Assembly (NCBI GenBank): GCA_019096195.1
Contig: JAGTXK010000127.1
Span: 1-64,000, forward strand
DNA from: Boletus sp. NGJ
Lineage: Eukaryota > Basidiomycota > Agaricomycetes > Boletales > Boletaceae
Reading direction: 5' to 3'
DNA: 64,000 nucleotides
Shown here: positions 36,854 to 47,499 of the stretch, one piece after another
Layout of the letters: each line of letters opens with the position of its first letter
Numbering within the stretch: position 1 is the stretch's first letter
Made by a program: the position numbers and the translations under genes
Notes under the pieces: generated by a model
The model's database searches: none
The model's input: only the letters and a program-made list of their open reading frames with translations
What the model was told of the DNA's origin: nothing

Positions 36854-38305
36854 ATGTTGGCTACACACACCCTTTCGCTATCGCTTCACTCTTCACCTCC
36901 GACTGCGAGACCCTCCTTATTTTCGGGCTCTCGCCCAGCCCTCGCGGATTCGACCAACGTCAATTCGCGCTCGAACGCCTGCGGTCCTGGTTATCCAAAA
37001 GGCTCTGTCTACCCTACCTCCTCTGCCCGGACAGGTTGTGGCTGGAGCGATTTCGAATCTACCACTGGATACATCTCGACCTCGTGCCATTCTCGCCAAC
37101 CTCATGTGTCCTCTGCGCCTTCCCTGTTCCCGGTGGCTCAAAAAGCCCCGCCTACCGTATCCATTTCGCTTTCTGCAGCTTGCTCACAGAGTATCCTTGG
37201 AGAACGGTTTTGTGGCTCAAAGGTGCAGGGCTTGGAGCCGGACCTCCCGGATGTGAAAAGCGTCGTTCCATTCCCAATCACACCGTTGGATAGCGACACT
37301 GACGTGGTCATGCTCGATGGAACATGTGTTCCTTGTCCCGATGGACACTTGCCGTCCGCTGGCCAGGCTCCTCGCAAACGTCGCTCCGCGCATTCTTCCG
37401 TTTCTTCTTCACAAGGTAGTCTTGGAAAGAACGCAACACAAAAACGCCAGAGGAAAAGCAGGCGGCATGTAGCAGAACTCTGGGGGTTGGGTGTCGTCTA
37501 TCGAAGTATCTTGCGCGCTATCGAGGATCGCCAATCTATTGGAGAGCTAGACGCCTCCGATGGGTTACTGTCCGGGCTACGTGACTTTGATGCTATGGAT
37601 CGTGTGTTGGTCGAAAAGATACAGAAGAGATTGGCTGAAAATGGTTGCGTTGAGGGGCGGGCGCTGCCTAATCCATTACCACGGATATCATCCCCAAGTA
37701 TATCGGCGCCCTGTCTGACCCTCTCAGCGCCGAGCAGGAAGACCCCGGCAATCAAACCAGACTCATTTACCCTCCCATCGGAGTTGAACCCAAAATGGAA
37801 TGACACCCTCGACGGAACTACCACCTCTCCGCCAGCATCCAATGGAACCCCTCGTGCTTCATTACCGATCACTTCCCATTGCCTTATCCCATCCGCCAGG
37901 TCCACGTCTCACAGACGCTACGTTCATTTCGAGATTCCACAACGACCCTGTCAAGGTCAACCTCATCCGAGCATTCCTCGACGCTCACCCTCCCCTCCAG
38001 CACGAACAGGGACAGTCCCCACTAACGTACAAATGCTCACGTTGACGATGCCGCAGCTGGTGGCCGCCCTTACACTTGCTTATCGTGAGCGGGGTAGGCT
38101 GCGGTTGCGGGGACGGACGTATAAGGTTACGGAATGCGGGAATAATGCTGACCGTTCCGTGCCCTACCAGGCTGTACCGTGTAGCGATGGTGATGCGATC
38201 CACAACAAGGAAAGAGTGCACCAGTCATTCACGCCACGCGTGAGACTGTCGAGCACCCCGGAAAGGAAGTCGCCGCTGTCTCGCGTCGCGTATGCTGAGA
38301 GCTGA
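36854..38305 (+). CDS. Hypothetical Ser/Pro-rich protein, 483 aa
   Basis: Not recognised. One long open frame with ATG at 36854 and stop at 38305, interrupted by no obvious intron. Composition is Ser/Pro/Thr/Arg-rich, so most of it is probably disordered. A basic cluster RKRRSAHSS ... KRQRKSRRHVAELWG (about residues 185-220) looks like a nuclear signal, and is followed by a predicted helical part (VVYRSILRAIEDRQSIGELD; RVLVEKIQKRLAENG). A second ordered segment near the C-terminus reads LTMPQLVAALTLAYRERGRL. The length of the open frame against five stop-rich alternatives argues for a real gene, but the start region (LATHTLSLSLHSSP) is low-complexity and conservation is unknown. Confidence 0.5.
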   Translation: MLATHTLSLSLHSSPPTARPSLFSGSRPALADSTNVNSRSNACGPGYPKGSVYPTSSARTGCGWSDFESTTGYISTSCHSRQPHVSSAPSLFPVAQKAPPTVSISLSAACSQSILGERFCGSKVQGLEPDLPDVKSVVPFPITPLDSDTDVVMLDGTCVPCPDGHLPSAGQAPRKRRSAHSSVSSSQGSLGKNATQKRQRKSRRHVAELWGLGVVYRSILRAIEDRQSIGELDASDGLLSGLRDFDAMDRVLVEKIQKRLAENGCVEGRALPNPLPRISSPSISAPCLTLSAPSRKTPAIKPDSFTLPSELNPKWNDTLDGTTTSPPASNGTPRASLPITSHCLIPSARSTSHRRYVHFEIPQRPCQGQPHPSIPRRSPSPPARTGTVPTNVQMLTLTMPQLVAALTLAYRERGRLRLRGRTYKVTECGNNADRSVPYQAVPCSDGDAIHNKERVHQSFTPRVRLSSTPERKSPLSRVAYAES

Positions 38306-39232
38306 GCTCTCGCGTCCATGCGGTGTCCCGGGCCATGGCTTGCGTTTCAAGCGACTAGGTTTCTGAAACCGTTGACCTATTCAAGGGCTACGCTTTATGG
38401 GAACGCCCATGGTTGCTCTGATATTGACTACTGTATACACGCACGCTGCCGATACTTTCACACTTTAATCGCTCTCTTCAGTTGTTGACAACTATCTTTT
38501 AATGTAGATTGATTCTACTGTCAATGGTTTCCATCTCTCGTTGCACTAATTACGTTGCACGCTTGACTCATCCACGACTTTATGATACTGTGTATCGATT
38601 AGTCTTGTCGTGCTACTTCATATCCGCAATCATTACAATGAGTCGGATGACAGGTGTGTTGAGATGAACTTTCAGGCCTCAGGCCTCAGTCCCCAAATTC
38701 AAAATCCACTCGTTCGTCCCTTGCGTGTCCATTCACTTTTTCTCATCTTCGTCCACGGGCCAACAATAGCCAAGGGACAAATCATCTGCCGGCGCGTAAA
38801 ACTCATTGTAGCATTTGTTGTATACTTGATCATCTCGCCCTCATTCTCCTTTGATTATTTCTCTTCATAATCATTGTTCTTCGATGTACAGATGGCGGGA
38901 CTTGGACAAATTGTTGATGTTGATGTCACGTGAGCGATAATCCTCGCGCGAGGAACTCGCACACGGTGACTTAACTCACTTAACCTACTTTCGTTCAACC
39001 AGACCAACTGACGTGCTGGCAGTGAGCGGAACCGTTGCCCACCGAACGCAAGTCCACGACAAGCTACAGCGCATGTACGTCTCAGGAACTGGCCTAATAT
39101 CGACTTTGACTGCACCATCCAGGCCAACAGACCAGTGAGCTGATCCTTTACCCCGAGGTTCAGTACATGAATGTTTCAAAATGACAGAAACTGACTACGA
39201 GACGACTTTGTCGAGGCAACTTTGAAGCAATC
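38306..39232. other. Intergenic with candidate short 5' exons
   Basis: A possible small spliced frame starts at the ATG at 38892. Exon 38892-38929 (donor GTGAGC) joins exon 39003 onward (acceptor CCAG), then a donor GTACGT and acceptor CCAG follow. It encodes MAGLGQIVDVDVT-PTDVLAV and more, about 41 residues if it stops at TGA near 39136. It may be a tiny gene or 5' exons of the CM1 gene downstream. The splice signals are good; the product is not recognised. The rest of the stretch shows nothing. Confidence 0.35.
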
Positions 39233-42200
39233 ATGTCAGCCGCACTCGATGCACGCGCCGACTCGTCCTCGCAATCCGCCATGACACTCCCTGATCTCTC
39301 CCTTGGTTCGCTTGTATCTGGCATCTCTACACCAGGTAGAAACCACAGGGTCCCTTCCATATCATCCCAAACGACCGCGCCGTCCTCAGCGCCGCTCTCT
39401 ACCCCTTCACCACCAGAACAAGTCCCCGTCAGCTTACGCAAACGGGTGGACGAGCCTGGATCTGCTCTGAGGCGACTAGCCGTCTCTGGCCATGAGGAGG
39501 GAGACGATATTGGGGACGGCGGCGACTTTTTGGACACCCCCGGACACAAATGGGGCGATGGCCCAGACACGCCTGTCGCGAACCGCAAACGTACACGAGC
39601 GACCCCGAGTGGTAACAAGGGCGTCACCCTCACGCTCCGCGATCAAGAAAAGGTGGTTTTTTTTTTCTTCTCATCCGTCCATGTTATGCATGTGATAACC
39701 TCATTGCGCCCCACTCAGCACATCGACAATCTCAAAAAGGAAAACTTCAACATCAAATTGCGCGTGCACTTTCTCGAAGAGCGATTGGCTCAACTCGCCC
39801 CTGACCAAGTCGACGCAGCCCTCAAACAAAATGTGTCCCTGAAAGTCGAGGTGCAGCAACGTGGTCTAGAACTCAAGAAACTCAAGCGACTTGTGCTCGA
39901 GCTCGAGCGTGAGTTGGAGCGTTCACAAAAGGAGCGTGGTACGGCAAGTTCGCGCGATAGGGAACGTGATCTCGAGGCGAAGCTGCAGGAACGCGAACGT
40001 GAAATTCGAGAACTACGGCGAGGGCGTGTATCTACTGCCGATGAAGATGTTCTGCGACGGGCCGAACTCAGAAGCGAGGAGCTCGAGGAAGAGTTGGATA
40101 ATGTCAGAGGGTTACTCGAAGACAACATGGAAGAGATCGAACGTCTCCGTGAGATCGTTGAGAAGCGTGGTGATGACTCTTTTGGTGGGCGAGGAGACAA
40201 CAGGCGCGAGCGGTGGCAGCGGAAGCTTGAGGAGCTCGAGGCCGAGAATGACGCTCTACTCGCTCGGATAGAGGACCAGAACGAGCTTCTCCTGAGGAAA
40301 GAAGACGAGAAAGAAGAACTAGCGGATGAGATCGCACAGCTTGGTTTGGAGATCGAGGACATTCAGCGAAGGAGAGAGGCAGAGTCGATTGAACGCAGCG
40401 AGAGCCGAGCCGAGGTGCTGGAAGCACGAGAAGAGCGGGAGACTGTGAAGGAGGGCCTCGATTCCGTGCGTGACAAGCTCGCTGCGACAATGATCGAGCT
40501 TTCACAAAGAGAAGACGAGATTGAAATGAAGAACAAGGAGATCGAGGACCTGATCGCTGAGCATGATCGGATTGTGGCGGTGGTCGAGGAAGAGTGGCGA
40601 GGAGAAGTCGAAGAGGCGCGTGGACACGTCGAGGAACTCCGCGATGTATATTTCTTTCAGACCAAGCATCCACCGACAACTGATTGCTTGTCATCCCTAG
40701 GCCCTTGCAGAACGGGAGACGGAGTCAAAGGAACTTCGTCTCAACATCTCCGAGCTCGAAGCAAACACCAATGAGCTCCATACCAAGTTCGAAGCCACCT
40801 TGCGACATCTCGAGAAAGAGGCAGACGAAAAGGACGCCGAGATCGAAGCCGCCAATCGAGAGATAGAGAAAACTGAGCGATCAAGTCTACTTGCTAGAAG
40901 AGGAGAACGACCGCATCAAGGAGGAAAGCGATCGCCTTCGTGAAGACGATGTTGTCGAGCGAGAAAGACTCGAAGCACTTGCAGCGGCTCTCAAGGAGGC
41001 GAGTTTAACAAACAGCACCAAGTTATCCGACTAACTTGCGCCACTCACAGAAAGTCAATACACTCAAGACGCAGCTTCAAGACCTGCAAGATCTCTATGA
41101 TCAAACTTGCCAAGACATTCTCGTTCACCGATCACGGCAAGAGGAATTGGCGCGCCATGTCGAGGATCTCGTTGAAGAAGTCAAGCACGAACGCGAGGAG
41201 AGGGAGCGCTTGGAACAGGAGCTCCTCAAAGTCGAGAAGGAGTATGACTCTCAGCTTCGCCATGAACGACGGAACCTCGAAATTAAAGAATCTGCCCTCC
41301 AATCTACACTTGACAGCCTTGCGAAGAACGAGACGCTCCTTGAACAGCGTCAGTCCGATATCAAAGCCGTGCAGGACGCACTTAGAACCAAGGAAGAAGA
41401 GTCGAAGAAGCTTGGCGATTCGCATACGACTGCGAAGTTCTCGCTCCACCTTGAAGTCGATCGTTTGAAACGTGATGTCCAGACGCTCGAGGATGCTCTC
41501 GCACGTGCACGTCAAGACATCGCGGCTCGTGAGGGCAACACGCGCGAACGTGATCTCACGATCGACAAACTGCACAACGAAGTTCGCGATCTGACCACGC
41601 GTCTCGGCAATCAGACCCAATCCCGTCTTCACCTCTCGGAAAAGTTCGATACTACCCAAACGAGCTTGAAGACTGCAGAGTCCGAGGTATCTACGTTGCG
41701 TGCGAAGGTTCAGGAACTCGAGGCACGGTTGGCAAAGGATCAAAAGTCACTGTTGAGCAGTGAGAGTCAATACCGTGACCAGCTGACTGAGCGTAACACG
41801 TTGTTGCTCACTATTTACCAGTACATGGACAAGATCCTTGGTGTGGACAAGACCCCGGTACGCTTTTCTTCACCTTCATCTCCATTATATCTCTCTTGAC
41901 ATGGCGTGTCCGCAGAAGAAAGGTGGTCAAGCTGAGACAAAGCCATTCACTAACTTTAGCGTCTTTCATGATAACCTCATCACACGTCTCAAAGCGCTCA
42001 GTCAGATACAACTAGACTTCGATAAACGCGTCAAGGAGGCCGAAGCGCGGTTCGCGGAAAAACTGACGGACATGCGGAAACAGCTCGACATGCGGTGGAA
42101 GCAGATCGATAAGTTTGAGACAAGCGTCAAGGCGTACGGCGATGCGAAGGCGACGTGGAGGCGCAAATATGTCATTAAAGAAGGCGAGCTGGAGGCGCTC

Positions 42201-42732
42201 AAGGTTCGTTGTGTTGTGGTGGAAGTTTCCCGTTTGCTGACCCAAGTCGGTAATGTTACAGGGCACCAACGCCGACCTCGTCCAGCAGATCGCGACCGCG
42301 AGACGTCCCGCACAAGGCGACTCGCAAGAGATACGGACGCTCCTGTCGCGCGCTGTGAATGCGGAGAAACGGCTGGTGGTGGCAAACAACCAGCTACTTC
42401 AGCATGAAGAGAAAATATCGACATTGAACCAGAAGACATCGACCGCGGACACCAAGTGGGAAGCGCGGGTGAAGGAGTATGAAACACGCTTGAAGGCTGC
42501 GGAAGAGAAATACAAGCGAGAGCGGCAAGGGAGCAAGGAACGGGTGCTCGAGCTCGAGACTCAGATCAAGTACGTGACCGCATCATCGCCTTTTCGTCGC
42601 TTTTTCATCTGTGCGGTTGTTTGTAGGAGTCTGGAGCGGCAGAATGAAATTGCCCAAAAGCGCAATGTACAATTGGACGCTGTCACGGAGAGCGCAAGGA
42701 CGAGCGGGAGTGGGAGAGGTCGTGATCGGTAA
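39233..42732 (+). CDS. CM1-motif coiled-coil protein (gamma-tubulin complex recruiter, Mto1/Pcp1-like)
   Basis: Recruits and activates gamma-tubulin complexes at spindle-pole bodies or other microtubule-organising centres (known for the centrosomin CM1 family). Exons: 39233-39652, 39719-40645, 40701-40998, 41051-41857, 41916-42203, 42262-42569 and 42627-42732; introns 52-66 bp. A Ser/Pro-rich N-terminus precedes the CM1 motif, which crosses the first intron (TLRDQEK + HIDNLKKENFNIKLRVHFLE, about residues 134-160). Roughly 850 residues of nearly unbroken coiled coil follow, about 1,050 aa in total. No PACT or MASC domain was recognised at the C-terminus, so the exact orthologue is open. Two oddities. 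The frame shifts by one base in an A-run at 40869-40872 (EIEK/LSDQVYLLEEEND). The intron at 40999-41050 appears to use a GC donor (GCGAGT). The last intron (57 bp) has no in-frame stop, so its retention would keep the frame. Confidence 0.85.
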
Positions 42733-43229
42733 TACGATCTAGATTTTGTTCGATGTTACTTTCTTTCTTTCTGCCTTTCTTTTCTCTCTTTCTTTTTGCT
42801 CTCCTCTCGTGCTTTGGGTAGTGGCTCGCATATACCATGACGTACCATACACCTTTCGACGTACTAATCTCTATCATGAATTTGACTTAGTACTTCGTTA
42901 GACCGGAGTGCAAAACGGGATACATGCAAATATGCCTTGTACTACATAATATACAGTAGCATGAATTTTAGGTTCGTGCTAGTGAAAATACTAGCTCGTG
43001 GTAGGATACCTTGAGAACCCTTATTTTTTTCCCTGAAACTGTCAGGGTTCCGGATTTGCATCACCTAACGTGTCCATCGTTTGATAACGAGACGCAGGAG
43101 GTTACATGCTGTGTCACGCAGCATTGGCTCCCCTCAAAGGGTAACGAACCATCATTTCGAGTTCTTCGAAAGACCGGCCGAATATCTATGAGTCAAAGAG
43201 TTTGAGCACGCATCGACCTGGAAAACGTT
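42733..43229. other. Convergent intergenic spacer
   Basis: About 500 bp including a pyrimidine-rich CTTT tract just after the CM1 gene's stop (42750-42800), presumably 3' UTR. No gene seen. Confidence 0.45.
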
Positions 43230-45071
43230 GGTCATGACCAAGGCTTACCAGCAGGATCGTCGCCAGATGGAAGCCTTGGCGGGAAAAGGAAAGCAACTGT
43301 GCTCGGTGGAACGATTGTATTGTGCGTTCAGCATCTCCTTGCATCAGGTACATATTTGCGAGAACCTTGGAAGGGTCTTAGCGGTGCCGTCGTTGGTAGA
43401 TAGTGGAACATGCCTGGAGGCAGTTATACTTTGCACTGTCGTCTGCGACGGCGATGAGGTCGTTTACGCGCGCTATTGCGTTTTCACGCTTCCCGGATAC
43501 AAACAAGAGGATCGCCTATGTGGAACGAACGAAGTCAATTGTGCAGAAGTCCGATCGAACGACCTACATACCCTTATGAGTAGGAGAAATCTAGTTTCGC
43601 CTGCACCGCAGTTGCAAAAGACAATGTCAAAGGCTTTGAATGCGGGCTCATGTTGACCTTGGCCAACGAGGGCGACAGCCTTTGCGATGTGACCGATGAT
43701 CGTCGGCCGAAAGGCGAGGGACTTGGGTAGACTCGAACAAACATGAGAAACCGGAAGAAAGGAAGGAAAGCTACCTGGGAAGCACGTTTGATTGCTATGT
43801 GCTGTTGGTTCATATGTGCTTGTAGAAGAGCACGATATGCAAATGCATGGGCACGATGTGGGTTATCACCCATCTCTCGGCACACCGACGTCTCAGCTTC
43901 GTAAAATTTTTGTTCTATCCACGCCTGGAATATGTCGTTATTCATGTCTATGAGAGGCAGGCGAGAGGTAGGCTGCGAAGAGTCTGATCACGTCCAAGTT
44001 AGGTGATGTGATTGAATATTTACATCAAGAATGACATGCAGGGGAAGAATATTTCTGAGAGCGTGGACTGTGATCTTTATGTCGTTCATTCCACATGCAA
44101 GGTAATTATCGTCAGACGACAGAGCAATGGAGAGAATTGAATCTTGAAATTCGATAGTGGGACCAATCTTCTTTGAGGAAATGTCCCAAAACGAGAGCGA
44201 ATGTCCTGCAGAACACACGATGAATCTGCCATTGGTCGCGAGTGAACAAGGTGTCGAGTCATCGCTGGCAGGGACTGGCTGATACCACAGCGGGGCCAGG
44301 CAGGTCAAGGATGCGCCGAGACATTGGCACTGGATCCCTGTGGGGGTTACGGCTACGACGAAGACGCGCTGGCTGTCACTGGACCATCCGAGGGGAGTGC
44401 ATGTCGGAATCTGAGTGAGGTTACCAGTGGGGTTGTAGAAATAGTTCGAGCTGGTCTGGAAGACTAGAGTACCGCTGCGAGCATCCCATACCCGGACAGG
44501 ATCCCCATGTGCGGCGGTCGCGAGGCGGTCGCCATTCGGAGAGAATTTGATCCCCAACAACGCTATTCTTGTGTTGGAGTGGGCCCAAAACTCTTAGCCC
44601 AGTGGTGATGCTGAACACGCGGACGGTCTTGTCCTCCGATCCCGAAGCAAATCTCGTTGAATCTGGAGACACGTCGATCGCACGCACTCCCGAAGCATGC
44701 TCGCCGACTTCGACCCCTTCGGTCGTCGTCGTGTTCCTCACCACCACCCGATTTCCCATGATAATCATGATCCACTGGCCATCCTTGGACACAACAGCAC
44801 CATCAACACCATCGGTCGTGTCCACCAAAACTTTCGCCTTTTTGTCCAAGTTCTCGCCTTAAATCGGGCATCGCCGAATCCGCCCTCCGATACCCCCGGT
44901 GTTGGAGTAGCGCTCGCCGCTCACGATTTTCCTTCCGTCAGACGTGAAGGTGATTGAGACAGGGAGTGTTGCTAGGGCAATCGATGTCGATCGATTTCGG
45001 GGTACGACCTTCGCGAACGGTGAGCACTGCATTTTCACCTTATTCGACCGGTACGCACTAATCGTAGTCAT
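43230..45071 (-). pseudogene. WD40 repeat plus TPR-like protein, interrupted
   Basis: Member of an expanded Agaricomycete family with N-terminal WD40 repeats and a C-terminal helical TPR-like part; biochemical role unknown. ATG at 45071. Recognisable blades: ITFTSDGRKIVSG, VRAIDVSPDSTRFASGSEDK, then GIKFSPNGDRLATAAHGDPV. The tail has FYEAETSVCREMGDNPHRAH (43945 down), GHIAKAVALVGQGQHEPAFK and MYLMQGDAERTIQSFHRAQ (to about 43250). An in-frame TAA lies at 44862-44860, just after GGRIRRCPI and before GENLDKKAKV, where relatives read through. A one-base frame change falls at about 44560. One tail intron (43413-43366) looks like GC-AG (CAG/GCATGT, 48 bp). Two lesions make it probably a pseudogene, though sequence error could explain either. 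Confidence 0.7.
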
Positions 45072-47499
45072 CGTGAGCTCAAAATGAGTGCTACACTCGT
45101 AGTGGTTCTATGATTCAGATGGTTGGGGAAAAACCTGCGTGTGAGCGCTTAAGCGCTCACGTCCGCCTTACATACGCGTTCCTTATCGATACGGATCGAT
45201 TTGCAACTCCCATGTGCCTCCCGTGTTTATTCGCTGACTGCCGGGCACGGCACTGCAACAGCTGGCGAGAAAAAGTGGCCAAAATGTGCGACGAGCTTTG
45301 GCTTGCACATGATCCTCGATCAATTCCACGATCTAACATTGTATTAGTTTGATGCAATAAAACTGCTGAACCTGCTGTCTCTCCACCTTGGATCAGTCTA
45401 AGTAGACCACGAAACACCTCAGCTCAGCGAGTAGTTGGTGGCGTTTGAGCCGGGGATCGGGACTGTCCAGACGCATTCAGAGCACGTCTAGACACTGGTG
45501 TGGCGGACTAGCAGATCTAGTGCCAGACTAGATAGTCTATGCGTTCCGGCTGCTTGTCCTTATGAACGAATGAGAGAATTGAGAGAATTGAGAAAAAGGA
45601 ATGCATGGGTTTGGGCGAAAAGTCATAGGCGTTTCCGGACCGAAATTGGAACCCGAACCGGTCAGGAGCGCGGGCTGGGCTGCCGAAACTGCCCAGTGCC
45701 GAGTGAAGCAGCGTCGGACAAAATGAGTGCGAGACAAAGTTTATACCAAACCTGTGAATGGGAGTGGTAGGAGGGATGCGAAAAAGAGTGCATCGAGGAC
45801 TAACTGCGTGATATCGCTCACACGAGTGTACGGTGAAAGTAGATGTAACGTCGGTATGGTATGTACAAGCAGTGTTAGGAGAGAGAGAAATATGTCCTTG
45901 CTATGTGGCAACATTGTGTGTGGTCGGGCGAAACCGTCAGGTTTCCGACTCGAGGCTGGGCCCTAGCCTGATGGGAAAAGGTGAGCTGTGAGGGCAGGCT
46001 GGGCCCTCGCAGTCAGCTTGGCCGGCGCACGGACAGGTGTTCGGGCGACTAGCGTCGAGCAAAGAACCAACAACCTCAGGTTGTTGGTCTTGCGAGAGGG
46101 AGTGGTGGGTGGGTGACGACGAAAAGAAATGAAAACACGAGCGAGGTTCTGCTCAAGCTAGTCGCGGAGGTGGCAGGAAGAAGAAAGCACGCCACTTCGC
46201 TTAGCTCTCGCGCAGACCTCATCCGTACGCTGCTTCGTGCCTCTGCTTACTTCGGTCGCGAGGAACAGAGACGTCGGCTGAGGCTATACACAACGCGGGA
46301 GTCGCAGCAATTCATCAGTCATGCTTGTTGTCCCAGTCAAGTGTGACGTGGGAACGGATGCGAACATGCTCAAGGCCTATCGAATAAAGTCCAAACCGCT
46401 ACTAGACATGAATCCCAGGGAGAATTGGCCGTGTTGAATGATGCGAACTCATGTTGGCGCATGTTTACATGTAGTATCTGTTTGACGCATGGTTTACTCA
46501 TAAAGTGGGAGAGATTTGCATGCTATGGTATGCACCCCAGTGGTAATCTATGTTTTTAAAGCCAAATCATACAGTCGCACTAACCAGCATGGATTCCTAC
46601 TGCGTCCTGATGCTAATTGCAGGTATTCCTCTGCTACTAACCTGCCATTCCGCTTTGGTTCCAATCTGTGCTATTATGCGATCTCATGATATTGAATGCA
46701 TTTGCTGATGCTGACTAAACCCTCTATCCCGACACATTCCGAGCAACCTACATGCCATGCGGCACCTAAAAAATGATAACAAGAGCTAATTGGGAATGAA
46801 AGCTTGCAAGAACCAGACACTGAGGTGGAGAGACAATTTTAAGCAAGAATATGATGCATGAATTGATGGAAACCAAGTGATGATGCTATGACAGAACGCG
46901 GTGTGAGAGCGAATGTAGAGAGCGATGATGCGAGAGAGCAAGTGCAGCGTGACGTGATCCGAGTGCAGTATTGAGATGCTGGGGTATCTAGTGCAATTCG
47001 CCATGGTAAGTATCCTTGTTCCACGCGTCGTCAGGCTAGCAGTTCATCAGTATGGTTGTATCGATGTACTCATTACTTACCAGCACCTTTGCTTCAGTAT
47101 TGTAAGCCTAGAATCATGTCGTTAACACCTATTGTTCACCAAGCCAGTGGTGAACATACTTCTCACTGTGAATCATTGAGGTGAGTCTTCCAATAAACCT
47201 GGAATTCTTTGCTTGTTTCCTTTGTCTTCACCTGGGTCAACCAGCGCCAAGCACAGAGAGCACTAGAGGGAATCCTTGAATCAATATCGGACTGACACAA
47301 AGACTGTACTTACTATCCAGTGTCTTGGTGGTTGCATCTTCTGCTTAGGTTTTGCACTTGTATTGACTGATTTTCCAACTTCCTCAGCTCTCGCAGGAGG
47401 TGGTAGTGCTGGAAGCTTGATCTTAAGGTTGGATTGCGACAACATTCCACTGTCCAGCCATATTGGCAGTGGTGAGAAAGCCAATAAATATCTCATAAC
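45072..47499. other. Gene-poor accessory stretch
   Basis: About 2.4 kb with no supported gene. It contains a diverged copy of the repeat found upstream of the MFS gene (about 45690-45810). The rest may be repeat relics. Confidence 0.4.
45690..45810. repeat. Third, diverged copy of the MFS-upstream repeat
   Basis: The stretch GCCGAGTGAAGCAGCGTCGG followed by ACAAAATGAGTGCGAGACAA resembles 31080-31125 and 28185-28230. A later GCGAAAAAGAGTGCATCGA resembles the ACAAAAAGGATGTACTTTACATCGA end of the other copies. It is weaker than the two long copies. Confidence 0.55.

Noticed and set aside
39790-40362. 190-residue Ser/Arg-rich open frame on the minus strand
   Set aside because: It is the antisense shadow of the Glu/Arg-rich coiled coil of the CM1 gene.
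43228-43656. 142-residue plus-strand frame
   Set aside because: It lies antisense to the TPR-like tail of the WD40 gene, whose family motifs are clear.
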